Source: Nitrospiraceae bacterium (lineage in GTDB: Bacteria; Nitrospirota; Nitrospiria; Nitrospirales; Nitrospiraceae). Taken from it: a DNA stretch of 64,000 nt. Below are positions 25,442-34,219 of the stretch, piece by piece (positions within the stretch are counted from its first letter, which is position 1; each line of letters opens with the position of its first letter). Under the pieces are notes generated by a model, which worked only from the letters and a program-made list of their open reading frames with translations, made no database searches and was not told the DNA's origin. The DNA lies in assembly GCA_919902665.1 (NCBI GenBank), contig CAKKRK010000020.1, forward strand, positions 62,001 through 126,000, in the 5' to 3' direction. Position numbers and translations under genes: made by a program.

Positions 25442-27205
25442 ATGCGTGTGACAGAGTTACAGACTTTCGGTGTGCTGTCGAATAACCTGACCCGCGCGCG
25501 CGCACGGGGTTTGGAACTCCAGCAACAGCTGTCGACCGGCAAGTTAGTGCGTCAGCCGTCCGACGATCCCAGCGCGTTCAACCATATTGCATTGGACAAA
25601 GCCTCGCTTGCCGAGATTGAGCAACGGAAGCGCAATATTGTGTTCGGGCAGGCCAGACTGGATCTTTCGGATACGCTATTGAGCCACGCGATCACGTCGT
25701 TATCCCGCGTGCAACAGCTCGCCATACAGTTTCGTAACGACACGAACAGCGCGGCGGATCGGGCGATCGGGGCGAAGGAAGTACGACAACTGTTCGCGCA
25801 GCTCCAACAAACGGCCAATACGGAGCTGAGCAATCAGCCCATTTTCACCGGCACCAGCACGCATGGACGGGCCACAGGACTTGCGATCACGACTCCCCTG
25901 ACACTGACAAACGGCAGCAATGATACCCTCCTTGTAACTGTGGATGGAACCACATCAGGCACGATCGATTTAACCGCCGGGACAGAGTCCTTGACCGGCG
26001 CTCAGCTGGCGGCACGCGTCCAAAGCCGTATCAACGCCGATACGGCGCTGAGCAATGCCGGAAAGAGTGTGACGGTCACATTTAAAGAGGATCGTTTATC
26101 CATCACGTCTGATTTGAACGGCTCGCAGTCCAGCGTGCGCGTCACTGGAGGTCTAGCCCGTACGGGAGTCGGATTCGCGGGCGGTAGTGAGACAACGGGT
26201 GGCGTGCCATTTGCGCTTACCGCGACAGTGGCTTCAGCGGTCGGCAACACCGGAGGCGCGCTGGCCGGACAGGGTCGAGTCGTCGACGACAACGCAGCGA
26301 CATTGGACGACTATGTGATCCGTTTTACTTCCCCCACCTCCTACGATGTGCTCAACGTGACGGCTCCCGTCACGACGTCCCGTGGAGGATCTAATACCGG
26401 GGGCGTAGCTGTGATAGATGCCGGCATGGTGAACGCGGCGCAGCTCACGCTACACAACTATCAAATCCAGTTTACCTCTCCGACACAGTATTCGGTGGTG
26501 GACCAGACGACCAGCACCACGCTGTCGTCGGGCAACACCTACCTGACGGGCGAGGCGATTACGTTCGCAGGCTTGCGTGTGGTGTTGGCGAACGGTCAAG
26601 AGGGAGGGCCCCAAACTGGAGACACCTTTTCCGTCGGCCTGGCGCCCAGAAATGTTCTCACCAACCAGACCTATGTGTCGGGGAGTGAGATCAGCTTCGA
26701 GGGGCTTCGAATGACGTTGGCCAACGGGAGCAGCGCGCCGGCGACCGGCGATCTTTTTTCCATCGTTACAGGTCTGCAGTACCAGGGAGACGCGGGCGTT
26801 CATGCCATCGAAGTGGGGACAGACCAGACTGTGCCGACCAACGTTGCTGGGAGCCGGGTTTTCATCGAAGGCGGAATCGATATTTTTGCTGAGGTCAAAC
26901 AGCTAATCTCTGCACTGCGTGGAAATGATCGACTCGGCATCAGCAACGCGCTGAGACAATTGAATCAGGGGGGGGGGCAGATTGCCGCCATTCAGGGCGA
27001 GGTAGGCGCGACATCGAATCGTCTGACGACGAGCTTGGCACAGCTCGAAGAAGCGAAAAGCTTTTTCAGTAAGACGCTCTCGGAAACGGAGGACGTCGAT
27101 TTAGTTAAAGCGATCTCCGATCTGACCTTGCAGCAATATGCGATCGAAGCGGCAACCAGAACGCTGGCCAAGGTGTTGGAAAACTCGCTGCTAAAGTACA
27201 TATGA
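25442..27205 (+). CDS. flgL: Hook-filament junction protein FlgL (HAP3)
   Basis: Second junction subunit, flagellin-like at both ends: MRVTELQTFGVLSNNLTRAR with QQQLSTGKLVRQPSDDPSAF at the N-terminus, and SETEDVDLVKAISDLTLQQY at the C-terminus. At 587 residues it is about twice the classic size. The insertion (about residues 150-470) contains NDTLLVTVDG..INADTALSNAGK, similar to FlgK, plus two copies of a module ending in TGDTFSV/TGDLFSI. Follows flgK by 13 bp. Confidence 0.95.
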   Translation: MRVTELQTFGVLSNNLTRARARGLELQQQLSTGKLVRQPSDDPSAFNHIALDKASLAEIEQRKRNIVFGQARLDLSDTLLSHAITSLSRVQQLAIQFRNDTNSAADRAIGAKEVRQLFAQLQQTANTELSNQPIFTGTSTHGRATGLAITTPLTLTNGSNDTLLVTVDGTTSGTIDLTAGTESLTGAQLAARVQSRINADTALSNAGKSVTVTFKEDRLSITSDLNGSQSSVRVTGGLARTGVGFAGGSETTGGVPFALTATVASAVGNTGGALAGQGRVVDDNAATLDDYVIRFTSPTSYDVLNVTAPVTTSRGGSNTGGVAVIDAGMVNAAQLTLHNYQIQFTSPTQYSVVDQTTSTTLSSGNTYLTGEAITFAGLRVVLANGQEGGPQTGDTFSVGLAPRNVLTNQTYVSGSEISFEGLRMTLANGSSAPATGDLFSIVTGLQYQGDAGVHAIEVGTDQTVPTNVAGSRVFIEGGIDIFAEVKQLISALRGNDRLGISNALRQLNQGGGQIAAIQGEVGATSNRLTTSLAQLEEAKSFFSKTLSETEDVDLVKAISDLTLQQYAIEAATRTLAKVLENSLLKYI

Positions 27206-27344
27206 GAACGGGCGGGGAATTGGTTGTGTGTAATGCTCTTCTAGTTCTTCCGGTTGATGAGGTCGATCCGGTCGCGACGTAAAGATTCTGCCCGAGTAAG
27301 CCGAAAAGAGGTGAGACTCATGCCTCTTGCCAAGGAAGACCGGT

Positions 27345-27590
27345 ATGTTAGTACTCAGCCGTCGATGTGGAGAAAGTGTCACGATCGGTCCGGATATCCG
27401 GGTGGTCGTGCTTGGGATAAAAAGTGGTCAAGTCCGGCTGGGAATCGAAGCACCACCGGTGGTTGCGGTTCATCGGGAAGAAGTCTATGTGAGGATTCAA
27501 GAGGAGAACCGGTTGGCTGCGAAGACGCACGTGGTCCCTATAGACGCATTGCGTCGCTTGATCGCCGAAAAACCTCGGATTGCTTCGTGA
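27345..27590 (+). CDS. csrA: Translational regulator CsrA
   Basis: CsrA is a dimeric RNA-binding protein that blocks translation at GGA sites; with FliW it sets flagellin level. The 81-residue product begins [15 protein letters not shown] and contains [20 protein letters not shown] and [16 protein letters not shown], all canonical, with the C-terminal extension usual in FliW-containing species. The ATG at 27345 follows AGGA; the frame is open from 27327. The fliC leader contains candidate binding sites. Confidence 0.95.
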   Translation: MLVLSRRCGESVTIGPDIRVVVLGIKSGQVRLGIEAPPVVAVHREEVYVRIQEENRLAAKTHVVPIDALRRLIAEKPRIAS

Positions 27591-27600
27591 GGGCACAATT

Positions 27601-28083
27601 GTGAAGAGTCTATCGACCCGATTTGGATCATTCGAAGTCCGCGACGAAAGCATCCTGACGTTCCCTTCGGGTTTACTCGGTTTCCCTGAGCAGCAGCGGT
27701 ATGTCATCCTGGATCATGACACCGAGGCTCCTTTCAAGTGGCTGCAATCCGTCGAAGAACCGTCCCTAGCATTTGTCATTTTGGATCCAGCCATGATTCA
27801 TCCAGGCTATCAGATCGATGTTCCTGCCGATGCCTTGGCGGAAATTCGAGCAGAGGAGAGAGAAGAGCTAGCACTGGCTGTGATCTTGACCATTCCATCG
27901 GATGATCCTGGTCGAATCACCGCTAATTTGCGAGGACCGCTGGTGATCAGCCACCAGACCAAACTGGGCAAGCAGATGGTCCTTTCCGAAGATTTTCCTA
28001 CCAGGTACCCGTTGTTTCCCGTCTCCGAGTCCCCATCGCCAACACCCGCGCAGGTTTCTCATTCTGTAGAATGTCAAATCTAG
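27601..28083 (+). CDS. fliW: Flagellar assembly factor FliW
   Basis: FliW binds flagellin and antagonises CsrA, coupling flagellin export to its synthesis. The 160-residue product shows the family signature: STRFGSFEVRDESILTFPSG, LLGFPEQQRYVILDHD, FKWLQSVEEPSLAFVILDP and LRGPLVISHQTKLGKQMVL. I use the GTG at 27601 (GAGGG eight bases before); an earlier TTG at 27580 overlaps csrA. A convergent kinase gene follows. Confidence 0.93.
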   Translation: MKSLSTRFGSFEVRDESILTFPSGLLGFPEQQRYVILDHDTEAPFKWLQSVEEPSLAFVILDPAMIHPGYQIDVPADALAEIRAEEREELALAVILTIPSDDPGRITANLRGPLVISHQTKLGKQMVLSEDFPTRYPLFPVSESPSPTPAQVSHSVECQI

Positions 28084-28155
28084 CCGATACATGTTGCGAC
28101 TGGTCTGGTGCTCTGATGGTTCACTGACCTCGTGACACTACGCCGCCGGCCTCGG

Positions 28156-31047
28156 TCAGGCTGCTGCCTGGGTGATCGGCTGATAGCCCTGCCGGTAGGA
28201 TTCAAGTACACGGACGAGTCGTGTGACTTCGAGTTCGAGCTGCGCGTAGACGGGAGGGGCGTCGCGGAGCGTGTTAAGGCGACCGACTGCTTCGAGGCGA
28301 CCGGCAGTCAGTGCGGCCCCCGAGGCGCAAAGATTTCCAGCGGTACCTTTGAATGTGTGTGCCAATCGTTCAACGGTGACTGCATCTCCATCGGCCAGGG
28401 CGGTTCTAATGTCAGTGAGCATAGTGTGGTAACGATCAAGAAATAGGCAGACGAGTTGAGCGAACAACTCACTGTCGCCGCCGATGTTCTGATACATTTT
28501 TGCAGGATCAAAGATCCCTCTGGTTGGGTCGGCTACGATGGGAATTGGTTTCTGCTTGCCGATAATCACTGCATTCGGTGGCGTGGATATCCACCGAGCG
28601 AGGGCGTTCCGTAGTTCGTCTAGCTTGATTGGTTTGGCGAGATAATCATCCATCCCGATTGCCAAACAGCGCTCGCGATCACCCTGCATTGCATTGGCGG
28701 TGACCGCAATGATCGGAATATGTGGGGTCGATTGTGGTGACGTGTCTGAACGGTTTGGGCTTCCATCGGGCGAGTCATGCGATGCCATCGCCGCTTCACT
28801 TTGGCGAATGTTTCGGGTTGTCTCAAATCCATCCATAATGGGCATCTGACAATCCATCAGGATGGCGGCATAGTCTCCCTTGGCGAGCGCCGTCAGCGCT
28901 TCTTGGCCGTTTTCAACGACGTCTGGTTGGTAGCCAAGTTTTTCCATCATCCGTACGGCGAGCTTTTGATTGACGATGTTGTCTTCCACGATCAAAATGC
29001 GCCAATGCTGCACATTCTCCGCGACCATATGCCTGGTGACGAGTTGCGGCACGACTGAGAGCGTGTGAGTCGTTTGTGGTTCTTGGTTCTCGGACAGACC
29101 TAGAACCGTCCGAAGGCAGTCGCGTAATTCATCATGGCGGACGGGTTTCGGCAGGTAGCCCATCGCGCCCGCCTGGCGGGCCTGTTCTGCATGGCCACGC
29201 TGCAGCATCGAGGTCATGACGACGAGGCGAATGCCGGATCCTGCCTCGTGACTTTGCAGCTCTCGTGCGAGTTGCAACCCGTCTTTCCCAGGCATGATGA
29301 CGTCCAAGATCGCGAGATCGTACGGCACTCCCCGCTGCTTCGCCTCCGCGATGCGGCGTAAAGCTGATTCGGCATCCTCTGCAAGGTCGTCCACCATCCC
29401 CCAACCTGATACGAGATGGTGGAGGATCAAGCGATTCGACTCATTATCATCGACGATCAAAACACGCTTTCCGGTAAGATCTCCGGTCGGAAGAATCGCG
29501 CGTGGAGAGCCGACCTGTTTCTGTAGTCGCGCGGTGCACCAGAAGGTGCTGCCCTGTCCTTCGGCGCTGCGCACTCCGATCTGCCCGCCCATCAATTCCA
29601 CGAGTTGCTTGGAAATGGAGAGGCCAAGGCCGGTGCCGCCGTATTTTCTGGTCGTGGAGCTATCGGCTTGTACGAACGGACGGAACAGCTTTTCTTGAGT
29701 ATGTGGACTGATTCCGATGCCGCTGTCCGTGACTTCGAAACGGATGACGGTCGTGTCGGGGAGGTCTTCTTCGAGATAGGCCTGTAGGGTCACTTCGCCC
29801 TTGTCCGTAAACTTCACCGCGTTGGCCACCAGATTGGTGAGGACCTGACGCAGGCGGCCTGGGTCGCCTTTGAGTCCCGTCGGAACCGCGGCATGTACGA
29901 GTCCAGTCAGTTCCAGCCCTTTCGTCTCCGCCCGTTCGGCGAATTGTGCCAATACCTGCTCCACCGTGGTTCTCAGATTGAAGTCGAGGCATTCCAGCTC
30001 AAGCTTCCCTGCCTCGATCTTACTGCATTCGAGTACGTCGTTGATCAGCTGCAACAGCGCTTCGCCGCATTGCCGAATGGTCTCCGCGTAGGATTGTTGC
30101 TCAGGCGTCAAGGGCGTCTCCATCAACAGGCTTGTCATCCCGATCACCCCGTTCATGGGCGTGCGCAGTTCATGGCTGATGGTTGCGAGAAAATCCGTCT
30201 TGACGCGTGCTGATTCCTTCGCCTCATCCAAAGCTTGGTCTAAGCGGTGGTTGCTCTGGCGAAGTTGGTCGGCGGAGAGTTGGAGCGCCTGCTGTGTTTT
30301 GTGTATGTTCGTCATGTCGATGGCATAGCCTCGCACGACGCCATGCGTGAGAACTGGACAGAAGGTCCATGAAAAACTGGCTTCAGGGAGCACAACGGCT
30401 TCATCATGAACGACATGGCCTGTAGCGAGGCAGCGTTGCACGATATGTGGCAGGCTGTCTGGGGCAACCTTGGGAAATCCTCTGAGATTGTATCCGAATC
30501 GAGAAAGCAGAGAGCTCATTGCTGGATTGGCATACAACAGATTCATATCCCGGTCCAGTTCGATCATCGGTAGCGGACTTTCCTCTGCGATCGCGGCCAA
30601 CCGATTGCAATCCTGCTCCAACTCCAGCTCATGAGACAAGTCTTGGATGCTGAGAATCAGTACAGTCTTGCCATCGATCGTGCCGGGTGCGCAGGTCCAT
30701 TCTACGGGAACAGGAGGGGTTGCTTTCCGCAAGAGGAGCTGTTGCGTGACAGAAGTTGGTCGGCGGCTTTTAAGGACTCCGTTCAGTTGTGCTGTTATAG
30801 TGGTTGCGTCGGATCGAGTGAGTCTCGACCACAGGGATGGAAAGAAGCGGACCGTAGAGGAAGGAAACCGTGGCCCAAGCAACCGATGGCTCTCCCGATT
30901 AACGGACAATACGGTGAGATCAGCATCAAGAATGACGGTGGCCAGCGGAAGTCCTTCGAACAGATCGAAGCTTGTCGACGTTGGCGGAAGTGACGCGGCA
31001 AGGCGACGTCCGACGCGTCTTCGTTTCCGTCTAGATGGCTTCATCAT
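28156..31047 (-). CDS. Hybrid sensor histidine kinase (PAS-PAS-HisKA-HATPase-REC-REC-Hpt)
   Basis: A 963-residue phosphorelay protein with no obvious membrane segment. In order: two PAS-like domains (about 25-130 and 145-260), HisKA with FLATISHELRTPMNGVIGM, HATPase (NLVANAVKFTDKGEVTL; GTGLGLSISKQLVELMGG), REC1 (RVLIVDDNESNRL; LAILDVIMPGKDG), REC2 (RILIVEDNIVNQKLA; ILMDCQMPIMDGFE) and a C-terminal Hpt with LAHTFKGTAGNL. It overlaps the upstream HD-GYP gene by four bases (ATGA), so the two are co-translated. Output partner unknown; c-di-GMP or motility control is likely from context. Confidence 0.92.
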   Translation of the reverse strand: MMKPSRRKRRRVGRRLAASLPPTSTSFDLFEGLPLATVILDADLTVLSVNRESHRLLGPRFPSSTVRFFPSLWSRLTRSDATTITAQLNGVLKSRRPTSVTQQLLLRKATPPVPVEWTCAPGTIDGKTVLILSIQDLSHELELEQDCNRLAAIAEESPLPMIELDRDMNLLYANPAMSSLLSRFGYNLRGFPKVAPDSLPHIVQRCLATGHVVHDEAVVLPEASFSWTFCPVLTHGVVRGYAIDMTNIHKTQQALQLSADQLRQSNHRLDQALDEAKESARVKTDFLATISHELRTPMNGVIGMTSLLMETPLTPEQQSYAETIRQCGEALLQLINDVLECSKIEAGKLELECLDFNLRTTVEQVLAQFAERAETKGLELTGLVHAAVPTGLKGDPGRLRQVLTNLVANAVKFTDKGEVTLQAYLEEDLPDTTVIRFEVTDSGIGISPHTQEKLFRPFVQADSSTTRKYGGTGLGLSISKQLVELMGGQIGVRSAEGQGSTFWCTARLQKQVGSPRAILPTGDLTGKRVLIVDDNESNRLILHHLVSGWGMVDDLAEDAESALRRIAEAKQRGVPYDLAILDVIMPGKDGLQLARELQSHEAGSGIRLVVMTSMLQRGHAEQARQAGAMGYLPKPVRHDELRDCLRTVLGLSENQEPQTTHTLSVVPQLVTRHMVAENVQHWRILIVEDNIVNQKLAVRMMEKLGYQPDVVENGQEALTALAKGDYAAILMDCQMPIMDGFETTRNIRQSEAAMASHDSPDGSPNRSDTSPQSTPHIPIIAVTANAMQGDRERCLAIGMDDYLAKPIKLDELRNALARWISTPPNAVIIGKQKPIPIVADPTRGIFDPAKMYQNIGGDSELFAQLVCLFLDRYHTMLTDIRTALADGDAVTVERLAHTFKGTAGNLCASGAALTAGRLEAVGRLNTLRDAPPVYAQLELEVTRLVRVLESYRQGYQPITQAAA

Positions 31048-32303
31048 GCAGCTCGTGAAAGGCCTTGGTTTAGGTGTATGCTGATGTTGACACGTTCTCG
31101 GGCCGGGTCTAGGACGCGCAGCACGGTTCGGACTGTGTGGTCGGGGGATCGCGTAGCCAGGTCTATCTCAATCGGCGTCGCGTAAGAGCCTCCTTGCGGG
31201 TTGGTCGTGACTCTGATTAGGGGTTTGAGTCGTTGTTGCGGGTTGACTCCGACGACGACCGCCTGTTCGCCGGTGTTGAGTCTGAGGAGGCTTCCAACCG
31301 GGTAGACTCCGATGCTCCGAATCATGAGCTCCACGAGAGATTTTTCAAACAGCCCTTGTTCCCCAGCCAAGAAGAGTTGTCGAACGGCATCGTGTGGAAT
31401 CATGGCCGGGCGCGAGCCGCGCTGGCTAACCATGCCGTCATAATAATCGACGATGCCGACAATCTGTGCGAGCCGCGAAATATGATCATTGCCTAGCCTG
31501 GCTGGAAATCCGCTTCCATTGGTGCGCTCATGATGTTCTCTGACGATACGTAAGACATCCTCGTGCATGCCGGGTTGCTCGGAGAGGAGCGCGACGCCAA
31601 GCTTGCAATGCTGTTCAAGCAAGGTCTTATCTTGTCCGCTGCATTCCTCCCGCTTGCGAACGAGATTGCGCGGGAGGCGGACATACCCCGCATCATGGAG
31701 CAATGCGCCCATGCCGATCTGTTCTTGTGCTGTGTGATCCAATCCGCTTTCCACAGCCACCACGAGCGACAAGATGCAGGTGTCGAGTACATGAGTTGTC
31801 AGTGAGCGGTCGAACTGTTTAATTTTCTGAATGGCGAGCTGAGTCGCCATTGCGGCAGGATCGTTGAGAACTTGGCCTAACACGTTTGACACGATGGCTT
31901 TGGTGGCTTCGGGAGACGGAGGAATGCCACGCTCAAGATCCTCGAAAATGCGCTCAACCGCCTCTTGAGCCTGGGCGTAAATCGCCGTGACGGAATGATC
32001 GTCAGGTTTGGCCTCAGATATACGTTCCGTTGCATGATTCGAAGAACCGGGCACATTTGCGTGGGGAAGTTGTTGGTTCACAGTCTGCTGCGTAGTCGTT
32101 GAAGATCCAGACGGGAGATCAGACCCTTTACTGGTATCGATGCTCACCATCCTGATTCCATGTTGTTGCATGAGTTGGATGGTCTGTTGATCTTTGATCA
32201 GGCGTTTATGGGAGAGGAAGGGGCTTCGGTACCACGGGACATCCATCTCTGTGATGAACATGCCGAGAATCAGTTGCTCGATCGCGATACGTTTTATTGT
32301 CAT
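31044..32303 (-). CDS. HD-GYP domain protein, probable c-di-GMP phosphodiesterase
   Basis: A 419-residue protein with an N-terminal DUF3391-like segment (IAIEQLILGMFITEMDVPWY), a linker, and a C-terminal HD-GYP domain from about residue 150. Visible motifs are LLHDAGYVRLPRNLVRK (HD) and REHHERTNGSGFPARL (GYP form, here GFP), consistent with metal-dependent c-di-GMP hydrolysis. A near-perfect sigma-28 promoter lies 70 bp upstream, making it and the co-translated kinase late flagellar genes. Divergent from a PilZ-type gene. Confidence 0.92.
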   Translation of the reverse strand: MTIKRIAIEQLILGMFITEMDVPWYRSPFLSHKRLIKDQQTIQLMQQHGIRMVSIDTSKGSDLPSGSSTTTQQTVNQQLPHANVPGSSNHATERISEAKPDDHSVTAIYAQAQEAVERIFEDLERGIPPSPEATKAIVSNVLGQVLNDPAAMATQLAIQKIKQFDRSLTTHVLDTCILSLVVAVESGLDHTAQEQIGMGALLHDAGYVRLPRNLVRKREECSGQDKTLLEQHCKLGVALLSEQPGMHEDVLRIVREHHERTNGSGFPARLGNDHISRLAQIVGIVDYYDGMVSQRGSRPAMIPHDAVRQLFLAGEQGLFEKSLVELMIRSIGVYPVGSLLRLNTGEQAVVVGVNPQQRLKPLIRVTTNPQGGSYATPIEIDLATRSPDHTVRTVLRVLDPARERVNISIHLNQGLSRAA

Positions 32304-32372
32304 AAGTCGTCAGACTCCTCGTCAGAAAGGTCTCTGGTCGGACGTGGCGACAGAGGAAAGATCCCACGGGCG

Positions 32373-32400
32373 TTATCGGCGGGGCAGGTCTCGAACTTGA
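32373..32400 (-). promoter_or_regulatory. Sigma-28 promoter for the HD-GYP/kinase operon
   Basis: Reading the minus strand: TCAAGTTC (32400-32393), 12 bases, GCCGATAA (32380-32373). This is the best match to the sigma-28 pattern in the window. Predicted start near 32366, about 63 bases before the HD-GYP ATG. Confidence 0.8.
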
Positions 32401-32470
32401 TCGTGGTTCCTGCATACTGCCGTATGGTGATTAGTTTGAAGTCACTGCTCGTGGCCAAACGTGCTGACAC

Positions 32471-32497
32471 TCAAGATTGACTGATGATGTCCGATAG
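32471..32497 (+). promoter_or_regulatory. Sigma-28 promoter for the PilZ-type gene
   Basis: TCAAGATT, 11 bases, TCCGATAG. Predicted start near 32504, about 43 bases before the ATG at 32547. It is back to back with the HD-GYP promoter, with 70 bp between their -35 elements. Confidence 0.6.
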
Positions 32498-32546
32498 AGG
32501 TCATCAGAGTTGGCTGGTGTCGGGTAATTGTGTTGGAGTGAGGGCT

Positions 32547-33275
32547 ATGAACGACATCGTCGTATCCATCCCCCCTGCGGCATCGTTTTTATCGGTCGGA
32601 CTGCCACTGAAACTGTCCTTCGCGCGTGATCAGCAGAAGGTCATGTACGGTACGACGCTTCTTGGATGGAAGGATCACGAGTGGCTTGTCTGCGAATGGC
32701 CACTTCAGCTCGGCCATGACCAGCAGATCGCCGGTGGCACACCGTGCACGGTCAGTTATCTTCATGACGGGAAATTGGTCGGGTATCGTAGTGAAATACG
32801 TGAACTGATGACGGTGCCGGTTCCGTTGCTCTTTGTCGCATATCCCAAATCGGTGGAAGAGATGCATCTGCGGAAACATCTCCGTGTATCTGCCAACGAA
32901 CCGACCTTGATGATGCGAGCGACTCATGACAATCCATCAGGATCCGCGCTGCCTACCACCGACTATTTCGGTGGTCTGTTACAGGATCTCAGCGCGGGAG
33001 GGTGCAGCGTGCTCGTGGTTCGAACACCGACCTGGCTTCGACCAGGCACGACTGTGCACATGGAATTCGAATTGCCAGGCTTGGGGCATATCACCAACCT
33101 GACCGGTATCGTGAAGAATAGCGACCCGCGGCAGGGTGGGGACATGATCGGTATCGAGTTTCACTTCAGTCACCTCGAGTACATTGAATATCGTGGGTGG
33201 GGCGGATCAGTCCGAAACGCCATCGAACAATGGACGACGCAGAAATTGGCTGATCCATTTCCTCCAATGCGGTAA
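32547..33275 (+). CDS. PilZ-domain protein, YcgR-like c-di-GMP receptor
   Basis: A 242-residue protein with an N-terminal YcgR-N-like beta domain (about residues 15-105: GLPLKLSFARDQ, GTTLLGWKDHEWLVCEWP) and a C-terminal PilZ domain beginning at LRKHLRVSANEPTLM, which supplies the RxxxR-like switch. LLQDLSAGGCSVLV is the D/N-x-S-x-x-G motif. Such proteins brake the motor when c-di-GMP is high. ATG chosen at 32547 after GAGGG. Divergent from the HD-GYP gene, with a facing sigma-28 promoter. Confidence 0.88.
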   Translation: MNDIVVSIPPAASFLSVGLPLKLSFARDQQKVMYGTTLLGWKDHEWLVCEWPLQLGHDQQIAGGTPCTVSYLHDGKLVGYRSEIRELMTVPVPLLFVAYPKSVEEMHLRKHLRVSANEPTLMMRATHDNPSGSALPTTDYFGGLLQDLSAGGCSVLVVRTPTWLRPGTTVHMEFELPGLGHITNLTGIVKNSDPRQGGDMIGIEFHFSHLEYIEYRGWGGSVRNAIEQWTTQKLADPFPPMR

Positions 33276-33595
33276 TCATCCGTCGTTTCATAAACTCTGC
33301 CATACACTGTGCCCTCTCCGTGTTTCTCGAGTCGTTCATCGGGATCTTTCTTCCCTCCGTCTAGGCATATCTTGCCTGAACGGGCCCCCGGCTGCTTGGA
33401 ATTCTGCCAATCCATTTGTAACAGGCTGCAAATCACGCGGTAATTGTCCAGGCGTGTAACTTGCTTGGCGGAGTGATCGGAAACATTCTGAGGCGCTCAA
33501 AAACGGAATATTTTCGGAAGAGACAGGTACAGAGGACGGTTCTGCCATGTACTCAAGTTTCTCCGGATTCTGTCGAGAGAGTAACCATTCACTGT
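33276..33595. other. Intergenic region before the glycosylation island
   Basis: No supported gene in 320 bp. The frame of the next gene is open back to 33461, but its plausible start is 33596. A sigma-54-like element sits at 33450-33464. Confidence 0.5.
33450..33464 (+). promoter_or_regulatory. Possible sigma-54 promoter for the glycosylation island
   Basis: AGGCGTGTAACTTGC keeps GG and TTGC at exact -24/-12 spacing but deviates at the first base and in the CAC part. A start near 33476 would give a leader of about 120 bases. Suggestive only. Confidence 0.35.
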
Positions 33596-34219
33596 ATGAA
33601 CGGTAGCATGGGTAAAGAAGGACGATCGTTTTTCAGGCCGACCAAAGCAATGCGGGAATTGCTGGCACTCTGGGCATTGGCAGAAACCGGGCGGATGAGC
33701 CAGCATCGCCTCGGGAGAACAATCGGCGTAAGCAGCGCCATGGCGCACAATTACATGCAGACATTGTTGCGGGAAGAATTTGTTGTGGTAAGCGGTGAGA
33801 CGAATCGGACGAGGCGATACGTCGTCACGGCTAAAGGTTGTGCGTATTTGACGACGCTCGCACGGGAATATACGCGGGATATTGCACGCATGTATTCCGT
33901 CGTGAAAACTGAGATTGAAAAGCGGCTCCTCCGGATCTATGCGGACGGTGTGCAGAAGGTAGTCGTATTCGGTGCGGCGGAAACCGGGGAATTGATCTTC
34001 AGTGCTGCGAAATCAACGCCCCTAACAATCGTCGGCTGGGTCGATAACGATATCGCAAAACACAAGTATCGCTTCGGTGATCTTCACGTGTGTCCGCCGA
34101 ACACGATCGAATCATACAGCCCTGACGCGGTGCTGATTGCATCATCCGGCAAGACGGATGAGATCCATCGACAGCTTCGACATCTCTCGAAGAAAGGGAT
34201 CAACGTTGTCACCCTCTGA
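33596..34219 (+). CDS. Winged-helix regulator fused to a nucleotide-sugar-type Rossmann domain
   Basis: About 207 residues. The N-terminal 90 residues form a MarR-like winged helix (MRELLALWALAETGRMSQHR; GVSSAMAHNYMQTLLREEF). A helical linker leads to a Rossmann segment, VVVFGAAETGELIFSAA..IVGWVDNDIAKH, like the N-terminal domain of PglD/FlaA1-type sugar enzymes. This suggests a regulator that may sense an NDP-sugar; that role is inferred from domain order and position at the head of the island. Start ATG 33596 is uncertain. The next gene overlaps its end by 14 bp. Confidence 0.7.
   Translation: MNGSMGKEGRSFFRPTKAMRELLALWALAETGRMSQHRLGRTIGVSSAMAHNYMQTLLREEFVVVSGETNRTRRYVVTAKGCAYLTTLAREYTRDIARMYSVVKTEIEKRLLRIYADGVQKVVVFGAAETGELIFSAAKSTPLTIVGWVDNDIAKHKYRFGDLHVCPPNTIESYSPDAVLIASSGKTDEIHRQLRHLSKKGINVVTL

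Noticed and set aside
27236-27270. Sigma-28-like string TCTAGTTC before csrA
   Set aside because: Spacing to the CGAT element is about 14 and the -10 is poor (GTCGATCC). csrA is more likely read from the flgM promoter.
28050-28092. GCCGATAC after fliW as a sigma-28 -10
   Set aside because: No acceptable -35 at 11-12 bases, and no plus-strand gene downstream.
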